A DNA stretch of 57,035 nt from Acidobacteriota bacterium (lineage in GTDB: Bacteria > Acidobacteriota > Vicinamibacteria > Vicinamibacterales > CAVVIG01): positions 1-57,035 of the forward strand of contig JADGOC010000006.1 of the NCBI GenBank assembly GCA_017883165.1, given 5' to 3'. A model generated the notes under the pieces. That model ran no database searches, was not told the DNA's origin, and saw nothing but the letters and a program-made list of their open reading frames with translations. Positions 24,231 through 32,826 of the stretch are shown in pieces (positions within the stretch are counted from its first letter, which is position 1; the number at the start of each line of letters is the position of its first letter). Position numbers and translations under genes: made by a program.

Positions 24231-25483
24231 TACGCCGTCGATTGCGCGAGGACGCCTCGAACGATACGCGCCACCCGGGCCGTCTGCTCGTCCGTGAGCG
24301 AGGAGTACACAGGGATCTGCATCGCCTGGGCGGCGCGGTGCGCGCCAGGCGCTCCGGCCGGCTCGACCGCCGCGCCGGCGAACAAATCGAGATCGCTGCA
24401 GACGTCCACATGCAGCGTTTCGATATCGATTCCCCGGCGGACGCATTTGACGACGAGCTCGTCGCGCTGCGGTCCGTACACGCAGTACTGATAGTAGACG
24501 TGCGTCCGATCGGCGGGCGCCTGCGGCACGGAGATGCCGGGCAGATCGCCGAGCGCCTGATCCATCACGCGCGCATGACGCCGCGTCCGCTCGGTCCACT
24601 CGTCGAGCTCGTCGAGCGCCGCGAGCCCGATGGCCGCCTGCACGTTGGGAAACCGCTCGGTGTAGACGTCGGGCAGCGGATCGAGCGCACGGATTTCCTC
24701 CCAGAGATACACGTCGGGGTTCGCGCCGATGAGCGACGAGACCCAGAGGATCGGAAAGGCGCTGATGCTGAACACCCACGGCTTGATCAGGATCCGCTGC
24801 ACGCGGCCGACCAGCAGCCGGTTAACGACGCGCTTCTCGTCGGGCCACCGTTCATGCTCGGCCAGTGCCCTGACGCGCGCCGCGACCGCCGCGTCGGCGA
24901 CGAGCGCCATGCCGCCGCCGTAGCAGTTGAGCGGCTTGAGCGTCTGGAAGCTGAAGAACCCGGCGTCGCCGATCGTGCCGACCGGCCGGCCCTTGTAGGT
25001 GGCGCCGAGCGCATGCGCGCAGTCTTCAATCACCCGCAGATCGTGCTGCCGGGCGATCGCCATGATCGCGTCCATGTCGCACGGCAGGCCGTAGAGATGC
25101 GTCGGCACGACGGCGCGCGTCGCGGGCGTGATGGCGCGCTCGAGCGAGGCGGGGTCGAGCGTGAAGGTGGACGGGTCGACGTCGGCGAACACGACCTTCA
25201 GCCCGGCGACCTGCGCCAGCGCCGGCACAACCCAGAAGGTCAGCGCCGGCAGGATGATTTCCGATCCGCGGGGAAGGTCGAGCGCTTTGAGGATGTAGTA
25301 GAAGGCCATCCGCCCGTACGACGCGGAGACGGCATGGCCGCTTCCCGCGCGGCGCGCGAAGGCGTCCTCGAACTGGGCGATGTGCGGGCCCTGGATGAGC
25401 TCGCCGCCCGCCTTCAGGCGCGCGACGATGTCTTCGGTTGCCGGAAGGACTCGCGCTCCGTAGCGCGAGATGGCCGCTAGCAT
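24230..25483 (-). CDS. DegT/DnrJ/EryC1-family PLP aminotransferase
   Basis: A 417-residue sugar-aminotransferase-type enzyme. VIEDCAHALGATYKG (D154 faces the PLP ring), FFSFQTLKPLNCYGGG (K183 is the Schiff-base lysine) and SASYGRMAFYYILKAL are diagnostic. An unusual hydrophobic insertion at about residues 231-253 (ILIKPWVFSISAFPILWVSS) suggests contact with the membrane or a lipid-like substrate. It overlaps the radical SAM gene by 7 nt and DedA by 1 nt. Members aminate nucleotide-linked keto-sugars or related carbonyls. Its substrate is unknown. Confidence 0.88.
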   Translation of the reverse strand: MLAAISRYGARVLPATEDIVARLKAGGELIQGPHIAQFEDAFARRAGSGHAVSASYGRMAFYYILKALDLPRGSEIILPALTFWVVPALAQVAGLKVVFADVDPSTFTLDPASLERAITPATRAVVPTHLYGLPCDMDAIMAIARQHDLRVIEDCAHALGATYKGRPVGTIGDAGFFSFQTLKPLNCYGGGMALVADAAVAARVRALAEHERWPDEKRVVNRLLVGRVQRILIKPWVFSISAFPILWVSSLIGANPDVYLWEEIRALDPLPDVYTERFPNVQAAIGLAALDELDEWTERTRRHARVMDQALGDLPGISVPQAPADRTHVYYQYCVYGPQRDELVVKCVRRGIDIETLHVDVCSDLDLFAGAAVEPAGAPGAHRAAQAMQIPVYSSLTDEQTARVARIVRGVLAQSTA

Positions 25484-26871
25484 GCGACCGGGCGCGAAAT
25501 GTCGGCGATCTCCTCACGGGAATGGCGATCGTTGACGCGGCGATCCATCCGGCTGACCCACTCGCGGACGGCCGTGTTCTGTATCTTCAAGAAGTTGGCG
25601 AGATAGGACGGTCGCACATAGAAGCGCTTGTACGCCGCGCCCAGGAGGAAGCGCAGCTCGTAATCCGACAGGTTCGGGTGCTTGAAGGTCGGCGTGTAGC
25701 CGTCGTACTTCTCCCAGTCGGTCTCGGTGAGCAGCGGCTCGAGCTGCTTGAACATCGGCGTGCCCGGATACGGCGTCAGCATCTTGAACTGCGCGAAGGT
25801 CGACCCGAGATCGGTGGCGTAATCGATGGTCGCCGCGATCGAGTTCCAGTCGTCCTGCAGGAACCCGAGCACGTAGAACGCCGCCGTCACGATGCCGAGC
25901 TTCCGGCAATGTTCGATCACTTCACGCTGGTGGCTCTCGGGGATCGGCCGGCGCCCCGATTTCTTCAGGGTCGCCGGGTCGAGCGATTCGATGCCGAAGC
26001 TCATCGCGCGGAACCCGGCCTTGTACAGCTTGTCGAGTAAATCGACGTCGAGCCGGTCGAGCCGCGTCTCGGCCTCGAACGTCAGGTTGAGCCCGCGCGC
26101 CTGGATCTCCTCGCAGAGCGCGACGACGCGCTCGCGCTGTTCGGTGAAGAGCGGATCGCGGAAGATGACGTACGGCCGCTTGACCTGATCGCAGAGGCGT
26201 TCCATCTCGTCCACGATGTTCGAGATCGACCGCGCGCGGTAGCCGGCCAGAATCCGGTGCGGGCAGTAGGTGCAGAACTCCGGACAGCCGCGGCTCGCGA
26301 GCAGCGGGAAGCCGCCGCCGACGGGGCGCGTGAAGAACTTGAAGCCCATCCCCGCGCGATCTTCGGTGACCAGATCCCAGCGCGGGAACGGCAGCGAATC
26401 GAGATCGTCGATCTGCTCGCTGAGGACCGTGCCCTGAGGGATGATGCCCTGCGCCAGCCGCATGACCGCCGCTTCCGGCTCGCCGTTGAGGATGAAATCG
26501 CAGTGGTCGGCGAACAGCTCCGGCATCTTCGACGCCGTGATGCCGATGAAGCCGACCTTGACGCCTTTCGCGCGCATGCGATCGGCCCACGCGGTCTCAT
26601 TCTTGTGATCGACGAGCGACGAGAGCACGAGCGCGACGTCGCCCTGCACTTCTTCGCCGCGCGTCCACTTCACGTCGTGGCCGGCGCGCGCCAGGATGGC
26701 CGCGATGTAGGCCATGTGGACGCTGGGCACGTCGTGGAATTTCTTCTTGAGATACGCCATCACCGTCGTCACGCGAGTGAACGGATCGAGACGCGATCCG
26801 TAGCCGCCGACAACGGTGTCCTTGCTGACGAACCCACGATCGGACTTCAAGTCTGCGAGCACGACTCGCAT
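25477..26871 (-). CDS. B12-binding-domain radical SAM protein
   Basis: A 464-residue protein from ATG 26871, preceded by GAGG at 6 nt; a TTG at 26874 is the only other option. The N-terminal ~160 residues resemble the cobalamin-binding Rossmann domain of this class (VHMAYIAAILARAGHDVKW, FIGITASKMPELF). The radical SAM cluster motif is CPEFCTYC (about residues 196-203), followed by FRDPLFTEQRERV and FEAETRLDRLD. I do not see the DxHxxG cobalamin motif clearly, so B12 dependence is uncertain. First gene of a three-gene operon with DegT and DedA. Confidence 0.86.
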   Translation of the reverse strand: MRVVLADLKSDRGFVSKDTVVGGYGSRLDPFTRVTTVMAYLKKKFHDVPSVHMAYIAAILARAGHDVKWTRGEEVQGDVALVLSSLVDHKNETAWADRMRAKGVKVGFIGITASKMPELFADHCDFILNGEPEAAVMRLAQGIIPQGTVLSEQIDDLDSLPFPRWDLVTEDRAGMGFKFFTRPVGGGFPLLASRGCPEFCTYCPHRILAGYRARSISNIVDEMERLCDQVKRPYVIFRDPLFTEQRERVVALCEEIQARGLNLTFEAETRLDRLDVDLLDKLYKAGFRAMSFGIESLDPATLKKSGRRPIPESHQREVIEHCRKLGIVTAAFYVLGFLQDDWNSIAATIDYATDLGSTFAQFKMLTPYPGTPMFKQLEPLLTETDWEKYDGYTPTFKHPNLSDYELRFLLGAAYKRFYVRPSYLANFLKIQNTAVREWVSRMDRRVNDRHSREEIADISRPVAC

Positions 26872-27211
26872 CAATCACCTCAATCTGACGGACACGACGG
26901 GAGCGAGACGACCCGGATACACGCCCGTTACCGCGTCCCTCATCAGCATCCGCAGGGCGATGACAAAAAGGTACATCTTGATCGGGGGTTCGAGCGAGAA
27001 CGGCCTAACTATCCCACAGCCCGGCCGGGGGGCGCAACCCATGACATTCTTATGAAGCGCAAATCACGGTGGTTTTCGCAGACTTTCGTCACACATTCGC
27101 CACGATTTGTCACCGATTGTGTCCGGTTGGACCGTCCCTCCGTTCCGGCCGGAGTCACCCCATCTGGTAATCTGATCACCTGGTTATCTGATCATTTGAT
27201 CTGGTCATTTT
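26872..27211. other. 340-nt divergent intergenic region
   Basis: It separates the radical SAM operon from the E1 alpha gene and must hold both promoters. I found no convincing -35/-10 pair, tRNA, riboswitch or small ORF. The only structure seen is a degenerate 8-nt-period tandem repeat at 27164-27211 next to the E1 alpha start. Confidence 0.6.
27164..27211. repeat. degenerate octamer repeat (TGRTNATC type) before E1 alpha
   Basis: ATCTGATCA occurs twice 16 nt apart (27170-27178 and 27186-27194), and related units TGGTAATC, TGATCACC, TGGTTATC, TGATCATT and TGATCTGG run in 8-nt phase up to the GTG start at 27212. No Shine-Dalgarno is present between the repeat and the start. Confidence 0.6.
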
Positions 27212-28195
27212 GTGCCGTCCATCAAGCGAACGAAATTCAAGCTCTCGCCCGAACAGCTTCTCGAGATGTTCTATTGGCTGAAGCTGATTCGCGCCTTCGA
27301 CGAGCGCCTCAGCATTCTGGTCAAGCAGGGAAAGGTGCGCAGCGGCGTCTACACCGGCATCGGCCAGGAAGCGATCATCGTCGGCACCGGCTTCGGGCTG
27401 CGGAAAGACGACTACATCTGTCCGCTGCACCGCGACCTCGGATCATTTCTGATGAAGGGCGTCGAGCCGGGCGTGATGATGTCGCAAATGTTCGCGAAGA
27501 CGACCGGCCTCTCGAAGGGACGCGATTCGGCGCTTCACAGCGGTGTCTCCGATCTCGGGATCTTCGGCAATACGAGCATGCTCGGCGCGAATCTGCCGGT
27601 GGCCGCGGGCCTCGCCCTCACGTACAAGATGGAGCACACCGACAACGTCGTCGTCGCCTATTTCGGCGAGGGCGCGAGCAACGTCGGCGACTTTCACGAA
27701 GCGCTCAACTTCGCCGGCGTTCAGCGGCTGCCGATCATCTTTGTCTGCGAGAACAACCAGTACGCGTACTCCGTGCCGATCGAGAAGAGCATGGCGATCG
27801 ACGATGTGGCCGATCGCGCGGAGAGCTATGGATTCGACGGCGTCGCCATCAACGGCAACGACGTGCTGGCTGTCTATCAGTCGACCCAGGGGGCGCTGGC
27901 GCGCGCGCGAAGCGGAGAAGGGCCGACGCTGATCGAGTGCAAGACGTACCGCTGGCACGGGCATTCCGAGCATGACAAGGCGTTCTATCGCACCAACGAA
28001 GAGCTCGCGATGTGGAAGAGCCGCGATCCGATTCCGACCTTCACGACGTATCTGAAAGGTCTGCACGTGCTCTCGGACCAGCAGGAACAGGACATCGTCG
28101 AGCGCGTCGCGAAGGTCATCGACGAGGCGGTGGAGTTCGCGATGAGCGCGCCGGATCCGAAACCGGAGGATGCGGTAACGGACCTATATGCGTAA
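27212..28195 (+). CDS. 2-oxoacid dehydrogenase E1 component, alpha subunit
   Basis: A 327-residue thiamine-diphosphate enzyme subunit from GTG 27212. GQEAIIVGTGFGLRKDDYI and the TPP motif YFGEGASNVGDFHEALNFAG...CENNQYAYS are clear, and KTYRWHGHSEHD is the phosphorylation-loop histidine region. With the beta subunit (28253) it decarboxylates pyruvate or a branched-chain 2-oxoacid and passes the acyl group to lipoyl-E2. Neither E2 nor E3 is in the window, so pyruvate versus 2-oxoisovalerate cannot be settled; the size is typical of PdhA/AcoA types. A GTG start lies directly after the octamer repeat. Confidence 0.92.
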   Translation: MPSIKRTKFKLSPEQLLEMFYWLKLIRAFDERLSILVKQGKVRSGVYTGIGQEAIIVGTGFGLRKDDYICPLHRDLGSFLMKGVEPGVMMSQMFAKTTGLSKGRDSALHSGVSDLGIFGNTSMLGANLPVAAGLALTYKMEHTDNVVVAYFGEGASNVGDFHEALNFAGVQRLPIIFVCENNQYAYSVPIEKSMAIDDVADRAESYGFDGVAINGNDVLAVYQSTQGALARARSGEGPTLIECKTYRWHGHSEHDKAFYRTNEELAMWKSRDPIPTFTTYLKGLHVLSDQQEQDIVERVAKVIDEAVEFAMSAPDPKPEDAVTDLYA

Positions 28196-28205
28196 CATTC
28201 GCTTT

Positions 28206-28237
28206 TTCACGAAGTCATGCCCTTCGTGTCTTCGTGA
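28206..28237. repeat. CTTCGTGN tandem with inverted copy
   Basis: TTCACGAAG (28206-28214) is followed by CTTCGTGT and CTTCGTGA (28222-28237), so CACGAAG can pair with either CTTCGTG. It fills the gap between the E1 alpha stop and the E1 beta start. Depending on pairing, it could form a short hairpin in the mRNA between the two subunits. Confidence 0.65.
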
Positions 28238-28252
28238 TGAGCCGTCGTCGAT

Positions 28253-29236
28253 ATGAGCAAGGACCTCTCGTACCTGGAAGCCATCCGGGAGGCGCTCGCC
28301 GAGGAGATGCGCCGCGACCCGAAAGTGTTCATTCTCGGGGAGGACGTCGGCGCGTACGGCGGCGCGTTCGGCGTGACGCAGGGGCTGCACGAAGAGTTCG
28401 GCGACATGCGGGTCGTCGATACGCCGATCTCCGAGTCGGCGATCGTCGGCATCAGCATCGGCGCGTCGCTGCGTGGCTATCGGCCGGTGGCCGAGATGCA
28501 GTTCGCCGACTTCATCTCGTGCGCGTTCGATCAGATCGTCAACCAGGCGGCGACGCTGCGGTACCGGTACGGCGGGCGCGCCTCGGTGCCGATCGTCATT
28601 CGCGCGCCGAGCGGCGGCAACGTCAGCGGCGGGCTGTATCACTCGCAGAACCCCGAAGCGTGGTTCGTGCACCGGCCGGGGCTGAAGGTCGTCGCGCCCT
28701 CGACGGCGTACGACGCGAAGGGGCTCCTGAAGGCCGCCATCCGCGACGACAACCCGGTGGTGTATTTCGAGCACAAGTTTCTCTATCGCCGTGCGAAGGG
28801 CCCCGTGCCCGAGGGCGACGACATCGTCCCGATCGGCGTCGCCGCGACGCGCCGCGAGGGCGGCGACGTGACGCTCCTGACCTACGGGGCGATGGTCACG
28901 CCGTCGCTCGAGGCGGCGGATCGCCTCGCGAAGGAGGGCGTCGAGGTCGAGGTCATCGACCTTCGGACGCTGATGCCGTTCGACAAGGCGGCGATTTTCG
29001 CGTCGCTCGAGAAAACGAGCCGCGTGCTGATCGTCCACGAAGACGTCAAGACGCTCGGCATCGGCGCCGAGCTGTCGGCGGTGATCATGGAGGAGCGCTT
29101 CGACCGGCTCGACGCGCCGGTGATGCGTCTCACGTATCCCGACACGCATCCGCCGTTCTCCCACATCCTCGAGCAGGCGAACCTGCCGAACCCCGACACG
29201 ATCACCGGTGCGCTGCGCCGCGTGGCTTCGTACTGA
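28253..29236 (+). CDS. 2-oxoacid dehydrogenase E1 component, beta subunit
   Basis: A 327-residue transketolase-like subunit. ILGEDVGAYGGAFGVTQGLH, VVDTPISESAIVGISIGASL and QFADFISCAFDQIVNQAATL are the family's TPP-binding and interface motifs, and the C-terminal VEVIDLRTLMPFDKAAIFAS is the lipoyl-contact domain. It forms the alpha2beta2 E1 with the gene 57 nt upstream. The gap between them holds the CTTCGTG repeat rather than a recognisable ribosome-binding site. Confidence 0.94.
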   Translation: MSKDLSYLEAIREALAEEMRRDPKVFILGEDVGAYGGAFGVTQGLHEEFGDMRVVDTPISESAIVGISIGASLRGYRPVAEMQFADFISCAFDQIVNQAATLRYRYGGRASVPIVIRAPSGGNVSGGLYHSQNPEAWFVHRPGLKVVAPSTAYDAKGLLKAAIRDDNPVVYFEHKFLYRRAKGPVPEGDDIVPIGVAATRREGGDVTLLTYGAMVTPSLEAADRLAKEGVEVEVIDLRTLMPFDKAAIFASLEKTSRVLIVHEDVKTLGIGAELSAVIMEERFDRLDAPVMRLTYPDTHPPFSHILEQANLPNPDTITGALRRVASY

Positions 29237-29278
29237 TGGAATCCGCGGCTCAACGAGTGCTGGCGTAGGAGCAGATCG

Positions 29279-30136
29279 TCAGCCACGGCCGACGATCGCC
29301 TGCAGCGCGGCGTCCACGTCCTCGTAGCGGAAGTGGAACCAGAGATGTGCGGCTTTTGCCGGCACCGCGCGCTGGCCGGAGAGGAGCAGCGCGTCCGCCA
29401 TTTCGCCCAGCAGCAGCCGCAGCGCGAACGCCGGCGCCGGCACGAACGCGGGACGATGGAGGGCGCGTCCCAGCGCGTGCGCGAAGTCGGCGTTGGTCAC
29501 CGGATTGGGCGCCGTCGCATTGATCGGCCCGGCCGCCGCCGGCGTCTGAATCGTCCAGCGCACGAGGTTGATCCAATCCTCACGGTGAATCCACGGCCAG
29601 TACTGGCGCCCCGATCCGATCTTTCCGCCGGCGCCGAACCTGAACGGCGGGAGCATCTGCGGCAGGGCGCCGCCGTCCTTTTCGAGGACGAGCCCCGTGC
29701 GGATGCAGGCGACTCGCGTCGCCGGGCTTGCCGCCCGCTGCGCTTCGGCTTCCCACTGCACGCACACACGCGCGAGAAAATCTGATCCGGCGGGCGTGTC
29801 CTCGGTGGCGACTTCATCGCCCAAGGGACCGTAGTAACCGACGGCCGACCCGCTGACGAACACGGCGGGTGGCGACGCGGCGGTGCGGATGGCGTCGGCG
29901 AGCGTGCGGGTCGCCTTCACGCGGCTGTCGAGGATTGTGCGTTTGTGCTCGGCCGACCAGCGCGAGCCGGCGATCGGTTCGCCGGCGAGGTTCACGACGG
30001 CGCCGGCGCCGTCGACGTGGGCGCGCCACGATCGCTGGTCGCGGGTCAGGACGACGACGTCGTGGCGGTCGGCGGTGAGGGCGGCGGCGAGGGGGCGGCC
30101 GAGGAAGCCGGTGCCGCCGGCGATGACGATTTTCAT
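29279..30136 (-). CDS. TIGR01777-family NAD-dependent epimerase-like protein
   Basis: A 285-residue short-chain-dehydrogenase-fold protein. MKIVIAGGTGFLGRPLAAAL is the nucleotide-binding loop, and VVNLAGEPIAGSRWSAEHKR, SGSAVGYYG, RTGLVLEKDGGALPQMLPPF and YWPWIHREDWINLVRW are specific to the TIGR01777 group (E. coli YfcH, animal SDR39U1). The YxxxK dyad is not obvious, and catalytic activity is unproven across the family. It is convergent with E1 beta (42-nt gap) and divergent from tetR. The operator at 30205-30220 lies 70 nt upstream and might also affect it. Confidence 0.9.
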   Translation of the reverse strand: MKIVIAGGTGFLGRPLAAALTADRHDVVVLTRDQRSWRAHVDGAGAVVNLAGEPIAGSRWSAEHKRTILDSRVKATRTLADAIRTAASPPAVFVSGSAVGYYGPLGDEVATEDTPAGSDFLARVCVQWEAEAQRAASPATRVACIRTGLVLEKDGGALPQMLPPFRFGAGGKIGSGRQYWPWIHREDWINLVRWTIQTPAAAGPINATAPNPVTNADFAHALGRALHRPAFVPAPAFALRLLLGEMADALLLSGQRAVPAKAAHLWFHFRYEDVDAALQAIVGRG

Positions 30137-30179
30137 GGGGCACCAGTGTAAAGCCGGGGGGCGGCGATCCGCGGCGGGC

Positions 30180-30208
30180 TTGACACGGTGAACGCGCTTT
30201 AGTTAACT
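30180..30208 (+). promoter_or_regulatory. promoter of the tetR-exporter operon
   Basis: TTGACA at 30180-30185 is a perfect -35. After a 17-nt spacer the best-placed hexamer is TTAACT (30203-30208), a poor -10. The start of the inverted repeat coincides with this -10. Confidence 0.45.
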
Positions 30209-30220
30209 AACCAGTTAGTT
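30205..30220. promoter_or_regulatory. TetR-type operator
   Basis: AACTAAC (30205-30211), a CA centre and GTTAGTT (30214-30220) make a near-perfect 16-bp palindrome 15 nt before the tetR ATG, overlapping the -10 region. Its size and position fit repression by the TetR protein encoded next to it. Confidence 0.7.
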
Positions 30221-30235
30221 TAGTCAGTCATCCCG

Positions 30236-30853
30236 ATGCCGCGCCCCGCACGCGTCTCGCCCGACCGCATCCTCGCCGCCGCCGCCGTCGAATTCGCCGC
30301 GCGCGGCTTCGGCGGCGCCCGCGTCGATCGCATCGCCCGCCGCGCCCGCGTCAACAAGGCGATGCTCTATTACCACTTCAAGAGCAAGCAGGGGCTCTAC
30401 CGCGCGCTCCTGCGCCGCACATTCTCCCTCGCCGCCGCGCGCTTCCAGGCGATCGCGGCCAGCGACGCGCCGCCGGCCGAGAAAGTCGACCGCGTCATCG
30501 CCGGCCTCGCCGCGCTCATCCACGACCAGGAGTTCTTCCCGGCGATCATGATGCGCGAGGTCGCCGAAGGCGGCGCGCATCTCGATCGCGAAACGCTGCT
30601 CACGCTCGCCGCCGTCCCCCGCGCCGTGGGCGGCCTCGTGCAGCAGGGCATCGCCGAGGGCGCGTTCCGCGACGTGAACCCGCTCTTCGCGTACCTCAGC
30701 ATGCTCGCCCCGATCGTGTTCTACCTGGCCGCCGGTCCGATCCGAAAAGAATTCGGCGCGTTGCATCTCGAGCACCTCGAACCGCTCCCCGTCGACGACT
30801 TCGTGCAGCACATGCAGGAGACGATGCGGCGCGCGCTCGCACGGACGTCATGA
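30236..30853 (+). CDS. TetR/AcrR-family repressor of the exporter operon
   Basis: A 205-residue regulator. The N-terminal helix-turn-helix spans about residues 9-55 (RILAAAAVEFAARGFGGARV, RIARRARVNKAMLYYHFKSK). The C-terminal ligand domain is of the CecR/TetR_C kind. It is the first gene of the operon, 13 nt before the HlyD gene, and a 16-bp palindrome lies in its promoter. The order TetR-HlyD-ATPase(s)-two permeases matches E. coli cecR-ybhGFSR, so it likely responds to an exported compound. The inducer is unknown. Confidence 0.9.
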   Translation: MPRPARVSPDRILAAAAVEFAARGFGGARVDRIARRARVNKAMLYYHFKSKQGLYRALLRRTFSLAAARFQAIAASDAPPAEKVDRVIAGLAALIHDQEFFPAIMMREVAEGGAHLDRETLLTLAAVPRAVGGLVQQGIAEGAFRDVNPLFAYLSMLAPIVFYLAAGPIRKEFGALHLEHLEPLPVDDFVQHMQETMRRALARTS

Positions 30854-30866
30854 AGAAGCCGACATC

Positions 30867-31907
30867 ATGAAACTGCCACATCGCACGGTGAATCCGTATC
30901 GAATCGTTCCCGCCAGTCTCTGCGTGGCGGCGCTGTGGACCCTCGCCGCGTGCGGCCCGAAACCGCCCGCCGCTTCCGTCCGCGTGTCCGGACAGATCGA
31001 GGCGACCGAAGTGCAGACGGCGTCTCAAGTGGGCGGCCGCCTGCTCGACCTGCGCGTCGCGGAGGGCGACCGCGTGAAGGCGGGCGACGTGATCGCGACG
31101 CTCGACGTCGCCGACGCGGAGCTGGCGCTCGTTCGCGCGCGCGCGGAGCGCGATCAGGCCGACGCCGCGCTGCGGCTCTTCCAAGCCGGCGCGCGCCCCG
31201 AGGACATCCGCCAGGCCGAGGCGCAGCTCGCCAACGCGCAAACGAGCGTCGGCGCCGCGCAGGCCGAGCTCACCTCGGCGCAAGCCGACGTCGATCGCTT
31301 CGAAGCGCTCCTCGCCTCCAACTCCGGCTCGCGCAAGCAGCGCGACGATGCGGTGACGAGGCGGGACGTGGCTAAGGAACGGCTGCAGGGGGCGCAGGAT
31401 CAGGTCCGCGCGGCGCGCGAGAACGTCGCTCGCCTCCGCGCCGGCGCCCGCCGCGAGGAAGTGGAGGGCGCGCGGGCCCGCGTTGCCGCCGCCAACGCGC
31501 AGATCGCGACCTACCTGAAAGCCGTCAGCGACGCCACCGTGTTGGCGCCGGTCGGCGGCATCGTCACCGAGAAGCTGGCGGATGTCGGCGAGCTGATTCA
31601 GCCGCGCGCGCCGATCGTGGTCATCACCGATCTCGACCACGCGTGGGCGAACGTCTACGTCGACGAGCCGATCGTCCCGCGGCTGCGCCTGGGGCAGCCG
31701 GCGACGATCTTCACCGACGCCGGCGGCGCGGGCATCGCCGGTACGGTCAGCTACATCTCCGCCAAAGCGGAGTTCACGCCTCGCAACGTGCAAACGTCCG
31801 ACGAACGCTCGAAGCTCGTGTATCGCGTGAAGGTGTCGGTGGAGAACACGAACGGCGTGTTGAAGACCGGGATGCCCGTCGAGGCGGAGCTTCTCCTTGG
31901 CCGCTGA
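30867..31907 (+). CDS. HlyD/YbhG-type periplasmic adaptor, lipoprotein
   Basis: A 346-residue membrane-fusion protein. The N-terminal signal ends in the lipobox LAAC (C29), so it is probably lipid-anchored. A split lipoyl domain (VGGRLLDLRVAEGDRVKAGD ... VLAPVGGIVTEKLADVGELI) flanks a long alanine/arginine-rich coiled-coil hairpin (about residues 85-220), and a beta-barrel follows. This geometry bridges an inner-membrane ABC pump to TolC. Its stop overlaps the TTG start of the first ATPase by 11 nt. E. coli YbhG has a comparable layout. Confidence 0.92.
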   Translation: MKLPHRTVNPYRIVPASLCVAALWTLAACGPKPPAASVRVSGQIEATEVQTASQVGGRLLDLRVAEGDRVKAGDVIATLDVADAELALVRARAERDQADAALRLFQAGARPEDIRQAEAQLANAQTSVGAAQAELTSAQADVDRFEALLASNSGSRKQRDDAVTRRDVAKERLQGAQDQVRAARENVARLRAGARREEVEGARARVAAANAQIATYLKAVSDATVLAPVGGIVTEKLADVGELIQPRAPIVVITDLDHAWANVYVDEPIVPRLRLGQPATIFTDAGGAGIAGTVSYISAKAEFTPRNVQTSDERSKLVYRVKVSVENTNGVLKTGMPVEAELLLGR

Positions 31908-32826
31908 TCACGCCGTCACGCTCGACGGGGTCGCCAAACGGTACGGCGCGACCGTCGCCGTCGAGAATCTCTCGCTGTCTGTCGAGCGCGGCGAGATGTT
32001 CGGCCTCATCGGCCCCGACGGCGCGGGAAAAACGACGGCGATCCGGCTGATCTGCGGGTTGCTGCCGCCCGATCGGGGATCCATCCGCGTCCTCGATCTC
32101 GATCCGGTGCGCGATCATCGCCGGCTGACCGGTTCGGTCGGCTACTTGTCGCAGCGCTTCAGCCTCTATGGCGACCTCAGCGTCGACGAGAACGTCGCGT
32201 TCTTCGCGGAAATCCACGGCGTCCACGATTATCGCGCGCGTCGCGATCGGCTGCTCGAGATGACGCAGTTGGCGCCGTTTCGGACACGGCTGGCCGACCG
32301 CTTGTCGGGCGGCATGAAGCAGAAGCTCGCCCTGGCGTGCACGCTCGTCCACGAGCCCGATCTCATCGTGCTCGACGAGCCGACGACCGGCGTCGACCCG
32401 GTGTCGCGGCGCGAGTTCTGGAAGCTGCTGTCGGAGTTCCTTTCGCAGGGCATCACGATCGTCATGTCGACGCCCTATCTGGACGAGGCGGAGCGCTGCG
32501 CGCGCGTGGCGCTCTTGAACGAGGGCCGCCTGCTCGCGCTGGATCGGCCGGCGGCGCTGCGCGCGACGCTGCCCGGCGAGCTGTACGAAGTCATCGTCCA
32601 CGATCATCGGCGGATCGCCGAGGTGTTGAAGCGGATGCCGAACGTGACCGACGTGCAGATGTTCGGCGAGCGCGCGCACGTGCGGATCGCGAAGGCCGAG
32701 GGCGACGCGCCCGGACGGATCGCGTCGGCGCTCGGCGCGGCGGGGCTCGAAGGCGCGAGCGTCAGACCGATTCTGACTTCGCTCGAAGACGTGTTCATCG
32801 CTCGACTCGATGAGGCGACATCATGA
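31897..32826 (+). CDS. ABC exporter ATPase 1 (YbhF N-half-like)
   Basis: A 309-residue ATPase from TTG 31897, with GGAG 6 nt upstream. Walker A is GPDGAGKTT, with Asp where Asn is usual. The signature LSGGMKQKL and Walker B LIVLDEPTTGVDP are canonical, but the H-loop reads STPYLDEAE, so the switch histidine is missing. The C-terminal ~80 residues form a DrrA-like tail. In E. coli the equivalent domain is the first half of the fused YbhF. Here it is a separate gene that overlaps tolC by ATGA. It presumably pairs with ATPase 2. Confidence 0.9.
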   Translation: MAADHAVTLDGVAKRYGATVAVENLSLSVERGEMFGLIGPDGAGKTTAIRLICGLLPPDRGSIRVLDLDPVRDHRRLTGSVGYLSQRFSLYGDLSVDENVAFFAEIHGVHDYRARRDRLLEMTQLAPFRTRLADRLSGGMKQKLALACTLVHEPDLIVLDEPTTGVDPVSRREFWKLLSEFLSQGITIVMSTPYLDEAERCARVALLNEGRLLALDRPAALRATLPGELYEVIVHDHRRIAEVLKRMPNVTDVQMFGERAHVRIAKAEGDAPGRIASALGAAGLEGASVRPILTSLEDVFIARLDEATS

